Source: Haliclystus octoradiatus (taxonomy: Eukaryota > Cnidaria > Staurozoa > Stauromedusae > Haliclystidae). From it: 64,000 nt of DNA. Positions 1 through 17,188 of the stretch are shown in pieces. The DNA is taken from positions 4,543,845-4,607,844 of the forward strand of contig OU744453.1 in assembly GCA_916610825.1 (NCBI GenBank), read 5' to 3'. The translations under genes were made by a program, and so were the position numbers. Below the pieces are notes generated by a model. That model worked only from the letters and a program-made list of their open reading frames with translations. It did not search any database and was not told the origin of the DNA. Numbering within the stretch: the stretch's first letter is position 1; the number at the start of each line of letters is the position of its first letter.

Positions 1-484
1 TGGAATCCTGGAGGCATTGCATCATTTTCTTTTTAATTTGCTCTTGCATTCTGGAATCTAGGATTCCATGATTATCTAAATTGTCTAACCCACAATTGGG
101 CAATTTCACGCTCACCTTCATGAACTCGTGAACTGTTTTTCTAATCACAGGGATAGTCTTGTGCAACGGAAAAATATCCAAAATTCTCGTTTATTAGTGA
201 AATCAAACCGTCCATAAATAGGCAATCTGATTCCATCAAAGCCAAAATATTTTAAGTATTTATTTTAATAGTAAACCTTTATATATGTAAATTTCATCCT
301 GTAAATAAATAGAACTTAATTTTTGTAAACAATAACTTGATAATGGCTAACGAATGTAGCCGAAACGTTGTTAAAAATAAAAATGCACTATTGCCACTGA
401 CGTCTTAAATGATCGAATGTTTTACCAAGAAGCTTTTCTTAATCATATATCATCTAACGCCATGTTTTATAATATCCATTCCAG

Positions 485-3308
<2,824 letters not shown>

Positions 3309-3560
3309 TAGTCTATTTGTTGTCATCACAACTTTTTAGCTTCCTATATAATTTATCTTAAAAATAATAATGTAATCACTTCATTTCTATAGCATATATT
3401 ATGTTATTCAAAAGTTATTATTATTATTTTATTGAATATAATCAAAAAAATAATGTCTAACAGTTGTTTCTGATTTTTGAAATTTTACTAAAATTGAATC
3501 GATTAGAAAATTGTATCTCCTAATGACCTGTTAAGATTTTTATAACCTTCATCCGTAAAT

Positions 3561-4104
3561 GCCCTAGTTTTTGTTCTAACAAGGCATAGTACTAAGAGCA
3601 AATTAAATGCGAATTTCCATTAAAATAACGTATTATGATAAAAGAGACCCAAATTCTAGTGCTGATGCATTGTGATGGACTAAAATAAAACTTTTTTTTA
3701 ATGTTTTAAATCATGATTTCGGAAAACATCAGCTTCAATGTCAGCCATCTTTCAATCATATAAACAAGTCACCCATAACAACTTCTCAAAAGCGATGTTC
3801 TTTCCATCGCATTGCCATGGAAACATTCTTTGAAATAATTTATGATTTGCACATCCCCCGGTTTATTGCCATATAAGGTGAGATATAGAAGCTCAGTCAC
3901 GGCACCGTGAGTCGAATGTATTTAGTTCGGTGAGATGATAGCTCGCTCGTATAACGCGGCGATGAATTTAATTCATGGAGAAGAGCTCCGCACGTCAAGG
4001 CTTGACGTGCGGAGCTGGCTTGACGAACTTAATGTTTTTTAGGAATGTTGATGAACCGAATGGTGTTATTCGAAGCGCGCTATCATGAGATTTAATTGCA
4101 ACAT
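3561..4104 (+). mobile_element. Truncated copy of the Harbinger-type MITE at 18752-19629, without TIRs
   Basis: The sequence just downstream of the CHD gene runs parallel to 19045-19579 with few substitutions, including the blocks AAGGCATAGTACT, CACATCCCCCGGTTTATTGC and CACGGCACCGTGAGTCGAAT. It keeps the central 33-nt hairpin at 3984-4016, whose arms are AGCTCCGCACGTCAAG and its complement around one base. Both terminal inverted repeats are missing. Confidence 0.8.
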
Positions 4105-4791
4105 GAATTACACACAACTATTCGTATCAATTCGCTCGTTAAATGTACTATAAGAGTAAGTAACAGACTATTATCCGCTGCGTTGTTGTTATGTGCATTT
4201 TCAAGACTGCGCATGTTCTGAATTATAGGAACGTTAACGGGAAGAGGCTATAAATACACAGAAAAACATCTCATTGGAGGGATATATGCTATTTGATTTC
4301 ATTTTAACTTGCATTTATCAATTATTTTGGATTATCAAAAAAAAATTGCTATTCGAAATAAATCGAGAGAAAATGTTAGTTAAAATGCCTCCACCACATA
4401 TTCTCCTCCATGAAACTGAGAATCGAAAATGAAAAGACATTGGAATTATTGGATCATTGGAATTATGATCTATGTAGTCTAAACCGATATGGGAATAACG
4501 TAGGAATCATCGTTGTGACACGTACTATACGCATCACGCATACAAGAGAAGATGATTTTCTCGATAGATACGCGTAACAAAATGCTTAGCACGCACGCAG
4601 GGAAGAGTAACGACAAAAAATATATACAAAAAACCATTAATTAATAGGTTGCTGTATTTATTAAAAGTATTCTATCTTCTAAAAGAAAATATCATCAAGT
4701 AATTAGATCTATCCATGGTATAATTAACATTGATATTAATTAATATTGGTCGTCAGGAATATTAGCGGTACATTAACAGTGGTATGTCGTA

Positions 4792-5181
4792 GTGGGGTGT
4801 TCCTATACAACGGGAATCACCTAGCTTGTGCGCTGACCCAAATCCTGGAATGGTACGTAGCCCTCAAAGAACGATTTGGGTCTTAACCACCATATTCAAT
4901 AGCATGGGACGAAAATTTGGCGAAAAAAAGACTGACATCACTCATTAAAAAGTGAGTTTTTGAATCATTTCATTCACATATATATTGTTCAAAAGGATAA
5001 AGATAAGTGAAATTAATTTTTCGATGCAAAATTTTTAATACTGTAATATGAAATAAACAATATATTCGCGCTAAAATTATTTGTCCTCGTGTAGACTCAA
5101 AAGTCATGATCTATGATGAAAAATGAAGTCTCGGAAATGTTTCCATTGACCCAAGAATTTCATCCCCTAGGAACACCCCAC
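4792..5181. mobile_element. Possible MITE with GTGGGGTGTTCCTA termini
   Basis: The 390-bp stretch begins GTGGGGTGTTCCTA and ends with the exact complement TAGGAACACCCCAC, a 14-bp inverted repeat. I see no convincing target duplication, so the superfamily is open. No coding sequence. Confidence 0.55.
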
Positions 5182-8100
5182 ACGTTACACAATACTAAAA
5201 ATATTTGTATACATCAATCACTCGGGTTCAGTTATACAAATGCAGATATATACCCTATTACATGTGATTAAGTGATTATTTGGAAGAAGAAAGTGTGGCG
5301 GTTACAAGTCTTCTTGTTGATAAGTGAGAGGCATGGTGGCTAATTAGTAATTATATATAGATTGTATAGTCTCGCGTGTTTATTATTGCTAGGCAATGTG
5401 TTGAGCGGAAGCCATTTGAATAAGATCGTTGATTATCTTACTCAGCCACTCATTTGTTGAACTTCTTACAGATTCGTTGCTTTGAGTCAACGTTTGGTAT
5501 ATTATAGTTACTATTATTGATCGTGTTCCCTTAAGACCACACTTTTACATGATTGTACTCAATTCCCTATCTACTCGTGGATTTTTTAAATGCGAAACTA
5601 ATGAATACATATAAATGATTAGATGCATGCGACCAGATATTTTTTACTAGGTGTCTCTTGACATGTGACGGTCTTTGTGAACTGTTTAAAGTAGGATTCA
5701 TCATGCTGTTGACATTGACATGCTGAATGAACCTGTGAGAATGAAATAGTTTACGGTTGATTACTTTTATCATACAACAACAACCACTTTTATCATATTT
5801 GTTCTTGATAAGGAACTCTCGATAGTCTTATGCGACACTTGTGCTTTTTACTCAGTAAACAGTAAACAGTACTGAACAATCTAGTCAAAAATCCATTGCT
5901 TTCCATGCAAGGAACGTACTATGGTAGCATATATGGTACGGGGGGAAATTGCAGGTTTTGGTGGAAATGATACTCTTAAAATACCAATAAAAACCAGTAT
6001 ATATTATCCTGATACTTTTACATTGATAACGCCATTTGGGCAACTCATAACTGGGTTTGGGGAGAGGTCTACGAACACGATCCGGATTTATTACGATAAC
6101 GTTTAATAGATTGCTCAGGTCCATATTTTGTTGGATCAGATTGAATTCTGAATGCCGAATCCGAATATTTCGGTTTTTTTCGGAATAAAACGCATTTGGA
6201 TGGATTGGAAATTTGTGTGAACATTCGGATTACTATCGCCAATCTAACCCGATGCAGTCTTCTAATCTGGGCAACTCACAGAAACTTTGCAACCAAGCCA
6301 AATTCAAATTTGATAGCTCAAAATTGCCAGATAGGTGACAATTGATACCATAGAAAATTGGCACATCCAAGTATATCGCCTATATTGAACAACCACGACC
6401 GGATGTTAATTGGCAGCAATGCTAGTTTATCTTATATTATAATGTGTCTATATATAGAACTGATAGTATACCTACAAAGATAACTTGCGATTAATTAATT
6501 AAAACAATAAAAATTCATCTTGAAATAAACAAAATTTTCCTTCAAAACAAAATCATTTAAACTTGTCCACTGTCATAGCTAGAAAATATATTTTTTTATT
6601 TCTTATTTGTTTGGTAATGGTATGATTATTTTTACCTCACTCACACCTCAAAGAGTACAAAAAACGTAAATTTGAAAACAGTTTATGAAAGTTTTGCAAC
6701 CCAATGATAATAATAATCCCCTCACTATACAATTTTATAAAAAGTTATAATTGAGAACTCACAGCTGACTCAGTACACATGAACCAATATCTACTTTTAG
6801 ACTCAATTCCATGAACGATAGCAGGAATATTATTTGGATCAAATGTCAAGATGGTTAATCCTTTTGTTTCGCACTCTGATTTAGCTTGTTGGAAGTCCAC
6901 TAAATAAATAAATAAAAAGAGCTTGAGTTAAATAAATTATGAAATGCGAAAACGAGGATGAAATTGAGAATGGTATATCTCTATATTAATAGTAGTGTCT
7001 GTTTGTAAATAAACTACTTCTACATTTCCAGAGTTATGGTCTGTCCGTGACTTATGCACGCCTCAATTGAAAAATAATACAGGTGGTCCGTTATCGGGAA
7101 ATTACAAAAACATTTGAGTCAAGGATAACCTTGTAAAGTATAAATCTGTGGTATGAAAATTATGAATTTCTGGCGCATGCACAAATGATTTAGATTTAAG
7201 AGATTGCCCTTCAAAAAGGGTTGATTTTAATTGATAACGTTTGTAGACGTTAACTTCCATCATTTGCAATAATCATTGATAAAAGAATTCATATTTTTAT
7301 AGAATTGTTTTTAATTTATTTGCAGTATTGATTAATTCTGAAGAATTAAAACTCTAATTAATCATTAAATACGGGTCTGAAAAAGTTAGAACAAAGAGGA
7401 TCGGATTCGAATCAAGGTTTTATGCCTACATTCGGATTACTAATGCCTAATCCGATCCGATGCAGACTGCTATTTGCGTACTTCGGTGCTGTAATTCCTT
7501 CAATATCAAAAAATGTCAGAGATGAAACTGTACCAGCATGATAGGAACTTTACCAAATTTTGACGAAATGAAGGACATTTTAAAATATATGATAAAAAAT
7601 ATTTATAAAATTTACAGATGATGCAAATTTAGTAATATTATAATGAAATATTACATATATAATATTAATAATCACTTGAAAAAAACTTGAGTCATGTTTG
7701 GTGGATTTGTACCACGTATTTACCAGTTATGTCAAGACAACCCACGAGATTCCATGGCAACCACTAAATTAAGCGTGCAGGTATAGGTCTATACCCTGCA
7801 CGGTTTTATTTTAACCAAACAACTAGAACACATCTTTTGAAAATGGTGACCAGCTGCGACAGATTGAATATTTTTTCATAAAATCAAATCAAATGTATAC
7901 TCTTTAATTGAAAATTCAATTGAGAAATTCAAAGAAGTAACAGCTTGGGATTTGCTATATTCATGTAACTTTTACAATATTTTAAATGCTATTTGCGTTT
8001 TAAATATTGCAAACATGTTTGAAAAGCAAATTATGTTAAATTCGTCGCGTTATATTTTGAAATGATAATCGTAAGAATTTCATTCAATTTGCATTCAATA

Positions 8101-9154
8101 AAAAATCGATGACCCATTGTAGTGAAATTGATGAGAGATAATTGATGTTCCAGACAAAGGTTATGTTATTAAAATGATTAATCACTCTTGTTCGTGGTCT
8201 ATTGAAATTTAGACCGAGAGTGATGTAATCCCTTATTAACCAGTTTTTGAAGTTTTTAACCAGTAGAATAATTTGACATATGGCAATAGAATTGTCATGT
8301 TTCAATATAAAAATGGTATACATGTACATATAATAACATCTTATTTTTAATAATAGCATACCTCAAAAGTGCACCAATCAATAATATTAAGTTCAGAGCA
8401 AGCTAGCTGAGTTTGATACTAAGTATCATTTCATACTACATATACAGAGCCTTTTATATGTGTAAGATATTTCTACAAAAGATATTTCTATACCGATACA
8501 TTTCATTTGAACTAGATGTCACCATCTTATGAAATCGATTGAATGATCACAAGAATAAATACGGGATATATACGAAAACCATGAAAAAGATAGTAAAATT
8601 TCATGGGATTTTTACATTTTAATATCGTGAATATGGATGTTTTCATGGCCTAAAAATTTGTGGTTTTCACTTTTTTACATTTTCATGGTGTTTTCAAAAC
8701 ACGTTCATAGCATTTCTATGGCTTTCGTGTTTGTAGACCTTGATAGTGGATAGATATCTTTTGTTTTAGTTGAAGTTGTAACTTGTTTCAGACTATAAAC
8801 AATGTAACCAATCGTTCGTATATACTGGTATTTATCCCATTCGTTTGCTATCAAACAGCAAACTTTGAACAGAACAGAGTTTAGTTATGAATTTATCGTT
8901 CGTTGTTTACCATGAAGTTATGAACTCGTTGATATAATTCATCTCAGTGCCCAACTCACGCAATTGATTTAATCCTTATATCTTGTCTACGAGATTTCTG
9001 ATTTATTCGCAAGCTGTAAAATAACTAGATATCATAATTAAAATGCTTTCTTTTACCATTTTGGCTAGAAGAATACTTCACTTCCAGTTCCAGCGGCTGA
9101 GTCACTAAAAACAAAGATATATATATATAATCCAATCAAAACTCATATCAATCT
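5182..9154. other. Intergenic, AT-rich; no gene recognised
   Basis: Only short spurious frames occur. A block around 6225-6275 (ATTCGGATTACTA followed by CCGATGCAG) recurs in the same direction around 7432-7475, suggesting a split or duplicated repeat with about 1.2 kb between the parts. Near 8570-8720 are several TTTCATGG-type words of unknown origin. Nothing here can be called a host exon. Confidence 0.6.
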
Positions 9155-9163
9155 ATCCCGGGA

Positions 9164-9237
9164 GCGATTTGGCAGAAACAGTGTAGTTACGTCCATGCAG
9201 CCATTATGGATCGCGCGTCGTCGATTTTTTTGGCTGC
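9164..9237 (+). repeat. Left terminal inverted repeat of the MULE
   Basis: Inverted partner of 18653-18725. The outer 62 bp are identical; the inner end differs by a short T-tract before TGGCTGC. The preceding nine bases, ATCCCGGGA, are the target-site duplication. Confidence 0.93.
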
Positions 9238-9456
9238 AAGCGACGAAGATCAACAAGCGTTCTCACGCGTACTTACATAAATTCGGAAGCGCTTTACTGA
9301 TCTCGTTGTTGTTGCTGCAAAAATAATGATGTTTGGAAATAGCGGGAAAATCAACGAAGTTACAATAACACGTGTTCATAGCTTTCTTTTCGTTGTTCAA
9401 TAATGATAATTAATCTGATTCATCCGATGTAACTAGTTAATTCCTGAAACATTATC

Positions 9457-12400
9457 ATGAATCCTGTGCTCTGGGAATCTATTATTCCACCATTTTCAAA
9501 GAGCAAAGTTGTTTCATCAAACAATAAAACTATCACAATAGGATTAAAGGTAAGTTGTACGATGGTCAATAATGTCAATAATTTGATAAATATATTTGGT
9601 TGATTCACAAATTGCATCTCATCTCTCTTTATTCTGTAAAAGCAATCTATTTTTTCTAATAATGATTATCTAGATATTAACAAGGGAACACCTTGATGAA
9701 TGGTTCGAAAACTTCAAATTGAAGTCAAGAAGTGACTACATCCGAGTCGAAGGACAGAGAGAAACAAAAGGCAAACGGTTTGTGTACTCCTGCTCTTACC
9801 GTTGTCATCGCAGTGGCACAGAATCAGAATTGCCCAGGTCGTGGAAAAAGCGATGTGGCTGCGAGGCAACGGTAAGGCTCGAGCTTCACAGAAATGACCA
9901 AGTCAGAGTTCGAAGCGAAATTATTAAGGAAGGGTAAGAATATAGTACTTGTGAATGCCTTTCGGAACTACAATATTGAGATAAGGTCAACATTCCCCTA
10001 CGGAAGGTTTATAGTTGTAGAGTGATGGTTTGCTCTGTAAAAGGTTGCTCCATGGATCACATGGGTGTATTAAGTTAATTATTTATAAACCCTTTCTTTA
10101 ATGACCAACGTTTGCAAAATAGAAATTGGCCACTCTACACAGGTTTTGTTGCTAACAATATTTTCTTTTTTTTAAATGCAATCAACAGCTATTTGTCACG
10201 GGTAAAGATAAGCTGGAACCATAATCATGCCATTGAAAACTGTATTGCTTTGGGAGAGCTGAGAATGACGGATCAAATGAAGCAGAAAGCAATAAGATGT
10301 TTTCAAATGAAACTTGGGGTAAGTAAATCATTGTTCATGGATAACTCATGAATGGAACCAAATACAGTGAAACCTGTGTATAACAGCCAGCTGTGAGAGG
10401 TAGATAAATTGACCATTATAGATAGGTGGCCTTTATATACAGGTTTGATTCCATAGAAAATACTATTTTAGACATTGCAAGAGTGACCATTGTAGACAGG
10501 TGGTTGCTGTATAGAGGTGCATATTATAAGAGGTTTGAATGCAGTGTAATAAACGTCGATTGTATTCGATTATCAGGTGAGCACAACATCACATCTGCTT
10601 CAGGAAGATCTTGAAAACTCCAGTGACTACGTGGTTGATATGGCTGATCGACATTTCAATCCCAGCTCCAGGTAAAACTACGATATGCATTTCCCTTAAC
10701 TATTTTGCATGTCTAATTTGACTTTTTAAATGGACACAATAATTATCACAACAAAGTCTCATTCAATTGTAATTTTATTATTATTTAGACAACTTCGGTT
10801 TTTATTTGACCAATTTAAAAAAAACAAATATGGATTGCCAACAATTGAAGGCATTGGCGATGCCTTGAAAAACCAGGCTGAGGAATTAACGGGCAAAGGT
10901 TTTGATGTGGAGGTAGGTGGATAGTTATAATTTTCTTTCGGCACCAAACAGTTATGTTATGCGTGCACATTTTCAATTTCATCAACAATATGATGCATAT
11001 TTTATATGCACAGGTGGATGGTACAGCAATAGTGCTACAGAGCCAAATTATGAAACGTGTTGCAGCACTGGCATCTGCAAACGAAACGTTATTTGTAGAT
11101 TCAACATCCAGTATAGATGCAAACCATGGAAATGTTACTGTATTCTTGGTTAGCACACAGGCAGGTGCATTGCCAATTGCAGTAGCTTGTCATCTTGGCT
11201 TGACAGAACAGGTAGGACAACCAAAAAGTCTAACATTGATTCAGTACTTATGTTATATGTTCCGAATTATCAATGATCTATTTAAATTTATAAGTAATAA
11301 GATAGCACTTTCTTTATTTAAACAGATATATAATTTGGTTTTCAAAATGCTCCGCAATGTCACTGGAATTAAACCCAAGATTTTCATGACTGATGACAGT
11401 AGTGCAGAGAGAGGGGCGATACGAGACATATGGTCAGATATCAAACCGTCTTTGCTTTACTGCATATTCCATAAGTGCCAGGTAACTAAAAGAAAAATAG
11501 TGTTAGGAAATCAATGAGACAAACTTGATATACATCATCATACTTTTTATTAAAAGTTAATTGAGAACTTACTGATTTCTTCAAGGCAACATGGAGGTGG
11601 TTATGCGATGGGAAGAGTGGTGTCCCTAAGGAGGAACGCCAAAACTTGATGAAAGCATACACTCAAATACTGTACGCTGAGTCAATTGAGGATGCTGAAC
11701 TTCTCTATGAGGCAACAGTGTTCCAGCTAGGAGAAGGAGAAGAAAATTTTCAAAAATTTGGGGTATTATATATATTCAAACATGCTTATAATAATCAGTT
11801 ACAATATCTAACTAAGTAGACCAATACTGGCTTCAGGGTTATTGCTAATGGACTGCTATAGACAGGTGGTCACTGTATAGAGGTGATCTTTATAGCTGTA
11901 GCAGGCTTGACTAGTAAAAATAGATGTAAAATAATGCATGAATGCTTGCTATAGGAATATTTAGAGAACGAATGGGAACGAAAAAGGGAAGACTGGTTAT
12001 TGTGTCATCGACAAGGTCTACCAACCCGAGGTCACAATACAAATAATTACTGTGAAGCTACAATGCGTATCATCAAAGACATTATCATAGAAAGAATGAG
12101 GAGCTACAATATAGTGGCGTTCGTTGAGTACTTTTCAGGTTAGGACACTCCAACAAATTAATCACCCATGCCTCTTTCATGGCAGTTTAAAGATTTATCA
12201 TCAACATTTTTCATTCATTTTTGATATGTACTAATAAACACTATGGATGATGTTTTCTTGATGTACAGATGCTTTCGAAGATTATCTAAGAAACCGATTG
12301 GTGTGTCATGCGTACCATCAGAAGAATACTGATGCAATAAAACGTTACTTGAGGTACAGAAGCTGAGATAGAAGGATACATTAAGAAACAGCATTTTTAT

Positions 12401-14509
12401 GATATGCAGAAGTAAAATCTTGAAAATATTTCTATGATATCATATTATAATGACGATTCTTCATTCACAGATCTATAAGTGGAAAATCACTACATGTCGA
12501 CGTCATTTCAGAAGGAGCTGCACGAAGCGAAACTGATAGCACCATTATCTACAAGGTGGATTTAGTAAATGGCTTCTGCAGCTGTTATCAAGGTATCAGT
12601 GGGCGTTTATGCAAACACCAATTGGCAGTTGCTGCTAAATTTGGCAAACACTTGCCAAACATGCCATTAGCGGAGTCATCAGCTGATAGACATGCTTTAA
12701 TGGTGTTAGCTCTTGGTGAAGAAAAATCTCCAGAACTTTCATTTTTTGAAGACCCAGTTCTATCATTGCAAGGTACACAGGCAAAATTATGAATTGACAG
12801 CAGAATAGCACTTGATGAATATAACATTGCAAAATTTTCTTTCTCTAAAACAGAGAACCAAATTGTTGTTTCTCAATCAGACATTGGTGACTCTAGTTCT
12901 AGCCAGTTTACACAAGTGGAAACAAGTGATGGTACACAGATTGTAAATTTCGTGAAATGATTTCAATTTAATCAGATTGCCGTGAATAATTAAAAGTAGT
13001 TAAATAGCACAATATTCTATTTTAGATAACAACATTATCTATGGAGGAACCTCGACTGCTGATGCATTTGAGAATGAGGCGGTTGATCACGGTGATTATT
13101 TTCTGAATCAAACATTTACAATTCTTGCTTTTAAATACAGTGAGGAACAAGCACTACAATATAAAGTTCTGCATTTCAGATATCAATGATTATGAAGACT
13201 CTACAGATGAGATCTGTACCGATGATGTGCTTGAGCAAGGTAACAGATCGTTCACATATCCCAGCTCTAAGGCTGAATGCTTCATCAAATAACATTGAAA
13301 TTAGCCTAAATTTGATTTGATGTTAAGCACAAGCCCAAGCCAATTTGACTTTTTTTAAATTTAGAACAGCAACTTTAAATTTCTAACCCAAATTAGAAAA
13401 GAATGCATAAAACATTCCAAACAAATATGATAGGAAAAAATATAATATGAAAAGAATTAATTGCGGTCCATGAAGCAGACCATACAAGACCATCAATAAC
13501 ACCATTATATAGTGTGTGATATTTTATTGATTGATGTTTCATTGTAAGTCTAGACTTGGTTATTTTTCCATAGTGGGCTTTCTTGTCATTCCGGCATGAG
13601 TTCCGACTTTCGAAGGAGCACTATTTCTGAAATATGGTACTTTCAAAATTAAATGTCTCCGCTTATAAGAGTCCAAGTCGAAAAATTATTGACGCCATTC
13701 CTATTTATTTTGCATGGGCTACTTGATTCTGGAATAAAATTTTTTGGTGTCATGTGCACTTTAACATGATACTAACTAATCCATCACCCTTGAAACAATT
13801 GAATTTTCACTTTCAGGTATCCTTTGATCAATTGAAATTAAATCCAATTAAATATTAAACCGATCTGATCTATTTAAACATGTAAACTTCAACTGTAGGT
13901 GGAAGCAAACATAATCAAAATGAGCGTTTGTCACAGCAAGAGAGTGACGAAGAACAAGGTGAGCAAGAGCATGTAATATGTATGAATTTGTTTAGGACCA
14001 GACAAGCATGATTTATGACAATAAAATTATCATCTGAATCATTATTTCATTACTCTAGGGCTGTTGAATGAAAATCAAGAAAATATAAAGAACAGCTTCA
14101 TTAACATCCTTGCAAACTTCTCAAAAGCTGCTGAAGAAGTATGCGATACGTCAGACCCAATGAATGTAGCAATGAGACGTTTTGTGCACTCATTCAAAAA
14201 TATAACTGATCCAGCATCGATGCTGCACAAGATGTGAGAATTGTCAATTGTTGAGATGGCAAACAGTCCAAACATAATCTTTATATACTGCGCTAACTCA
14301 TGCTACAATTTTATGTTCACTACAGGTGTGATGGAAAAATAAGAAATGGCTCAAAAACTACTGTAAAAGTAAATTGGCCTGCAGCTGGGCGCAGAAAAAC
14401 TGCATACAAAGGGGGGAAGAGCCTAACAGTTGGTGGTGTCAGGCAAGCAAGGCAACATCTGCTACGAAAAGCAATTGCTGACAATGTTGCATCGTCAAAG
14501 AAGCACTGA
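9457..14509 (+). CDS. FAR1-type zinc finger, MULE DDE transposase and SWIM zinc finger protein (17 exons, 821 aa)
   Basis: Exons: 9457-9549, 9674-9933, 10189-10318, 10577-10671, 10789-10912, 11014-11211, 11326-11481, 11586-11762, 11955-12138, 12269-12353, 12471-12772, 12854-12931, 13026-13091, 13141-13239, 13899-13958, 14059-14233, 14326-14509. All 16 introns are GT-AG and all phases match, giving 2,466 nt without a stop. Residues about 71-131 form a FAR1/WRKY-like zinc finger (C71, C75, KRCGC at 90-94, WNHNH at 127-131). Residues about 230-450 are the MULE transposase core, with D263 in FVDST, D323 in MTDD, the CIFH motif ending at H349 and WRWL after it, and E445 in NNYCEATMR. The SWIM finger is C537-S-C539-x8-C548-K-H550. 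The tail is acidic, then basic. The order matches plant FAR1/FHY3 and intact MULE transposases. With all catalytic residues kept and TIRs around it, it is probably an active transposase rather than a domesticated gene. Confidence 0.9.
10365..10544. mobile_element. TA-flanked MITE (CAGTGAAACCTGT family), copy 1, inside a MULE intron
   Basis: Begins TA/CAGTGAAACCTGTGTATAAC and ends near GAGGTTTGAATGCAG. It is about 180 bp long and carries the internal words GACCATTATAGA and ATAGAAAATACTATTTTAGA shared with copies at 15595, 38140 and 55951. TA target sites and CAGT ends suggest the Tc1/mariner superfamily. It lies between transposase exons 3 and 4. A fragment of the same family (TAGACAGGTGGTCACTGTAT) lies near 11860-11890 in another intron. 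Confidence 0.8.
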
Positions 14510-15594
14510 ATTCACTGCACACATAATCCCAATTATATAAGAAACTAATAGTTCAATACAAAATTATTAACCTGATTGATGCTTTCTTTCAAGTGGTTAA
14601 ATTATTGCAAATAGTAGGCTACAGCCAAGTAAACAACATTTCAACGGTTTTACTTGTTTCTGTAATTAATTTTTGAACTCATTATAGATTCATGGTTAGG
14701 ACTACATAAGTGACCATTATTCCATCCTTTTTCATGGAAAAGTATTGATTTCTTTTGATGTAAACACAGTGCCGTATTTCCTGCATTTTTGCTTCCGGGC
14801 AATACTCAAATGAGTGCAAGCCTGTGTGCAGATCAAACTCTACAAAATTGTTTAAATTATAAATACACAAAAATGGTGAAGGACCCACATGCGTTGTTTT
14901 GCATTGGTTTATCGACAGATATTGTGAATGTAAAATATGCACAAGAAGGAAGTAATGCATCTGTTTTGAGGGAAATCAAGGCAACCTTGCTTTCAATGAA
15001 CAATTCATTCCCAATCATTGTATTTGAGTTATCCAAGTGAATTTCAGAAATTTACGAATGAATTTCAGACAGACTAGTACTTTACAAGAAATTACCAATT
15101 CCATACGTATCTGCTATCTGTCAATCATGAAGTTAATTATAATTATGCTCAAATGTGGATATAGAAAAATTTGTGAATGCTGAAAATGTCCTTCTCATAT
15201 TCGTCACACTTTATCTTCTACACCCGAGTGACTTTCAGTTTCTATTGTTTACATTTATTATTTGATTTATTTCCTTGGATTGTATTTACTTTGATTACCT
15301 TTCGTCGTTATTAAAGGATGGATCCTCATTCCTCAATTCAATAGTTTGTTGTGATGCAAATATTACAATTGCAAATACTACAACCCATTCATCAATGATT
15401 AAACTTTTGATAAGCCTTAATAATAGGCTACTGATAAACATTTTACTGAAGACAATATTAAACATATGTGGCCCATATTTTTCAGATGTATTTAGTAACT
15501 TTATTTTAACCATTTCAAATAAGATTGCTTTGCAAAGTCAGTGCTTTTATGATATCCAATGTTATGATGACTTTAGTTTTTTACCAAGCTGCTA

Positions 15595-15771
15595 CAGTGA
15601 AACCTGTATATAACAGCCAGTTACTAAAGGTAGATAAATTGACTATTATAGACAGGTGGCCTTTACATACAGGTTTTATTCAATAGAAAATACTATTTTA
15701 GACATTACAAGAGTGACCACTATAGACAGGTGGCCGCTTTATAGAGGTGAACGTTATAACAGGTTCGACTG
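15595..15771. mobile_element. TA-flanked MITE (CAGTGAAACCTGT family), copy 2
   Basis: Starts after TA with CAGTGAAACCTGTATATAAC and ends AACAGGTTCGACTG, 177 bp. The internal course is the same as the copies at 38140-38316 and 55951-56130. The right flanking TA has mutated to CA. Confidence 0.85.
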
Positions 15772-16063
15772 CATTTAATTTAGTTTATATGATATGATGT
15801 TTACATTTGAAATCAATCATATTATCAAAGTTTCAAAATAGTAATAGACTGTTATACATTAAACTGAAGACATTTAACACATGTTTTTCAGCTGTGTTGT
15901 AACTTTACTTCAATCATTCTAAATAATAAATTGAATTATCAAATATCAATGAATAAATTGAGCTACCAAAAATTGGGAATTCATATGTACTGGTAGAAGG
16001 GATTCTACTTTATTTTATACCATGTTTGTTCAGTAGGCTAATTATACATACAATTCCAATAAC

Positions 16064-16325
<262 letters not shown>

Positions 16326-17188
16326 TGCAAATCTATATATAGCGCTTAAATCTAAAAGCTGTAATTACTCTACAAATTTATGAAGCAAAATTATTCAAGG
16401 CCTGCGTAATAAACTGGTACGCTACTTTTCGTTGGGCGTATACTTATAGGCCTACCTAATTCCACTTTTGTGATTTTTCGGTGCTTGGTCGACTTGGTGA
16501 GAACTTTGATACTTTTCATGGAAGTGTGGCCATAACCTAGACCTTATTAATTTTAAGAAATCAAAACAGTATCCAAGTCATCCGAAATTCTAAAACTAAA
16601 TTTTTGATGTCTTATATTGTCAGTAATATACAGTTGAAAGTTCGATTTGAAAGCAGGGAAAAAATGCTTACAATTTGTCTCATTGCCGCAGCCCCCATCT
16701 GTTCTTCAAGTTATCGCAGCTAAAAAAGTTAAATCACCCCAGCTAAATAGATCTTTTCTGCAGAAAATTTTCTGATAGCCAAATCTTTTAGAAATTGCAG
16801 CTAAAAAGTGATATAGCCGCAGTAAAACAAACCATTTTCACAGCAAATCGTCTAAACGCTTCATTTTTGTAAAATCATCGCATCTAACTTGATCTCAGAC
16901 AAATATCAATACCTTTCCATTTAATGATGGGCTTTATTCACGAATACTACTTTTGGAAACAACAATTATACCATCTGATAGTAGATCTACTAGCTAGGTA
17001 CTGTAATGTGAGATAATTAAGGCAATTATGTAATTATCTTCCTCAGTGCAAACAGAAATAAATGGAGCATGTTAATAAATTATTTTTGAACAAGCATTGT
17101 ACAATAACATTGTACAACTGATAAGAATGCGGCGAGCAATATTTACGCAGCATATACATCAGCACAGTAAGTTATAGATTGCGTAAAG

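Noticed and set aside
9457-14509. Domesticated host gene rather than transposon
   Set aside because: Considered because of 16 introns, but the gene lies between near-identical TIRs with a perfect 9-bp target duplication and keeps the catalytic residues; mobile status is the simpler reading.
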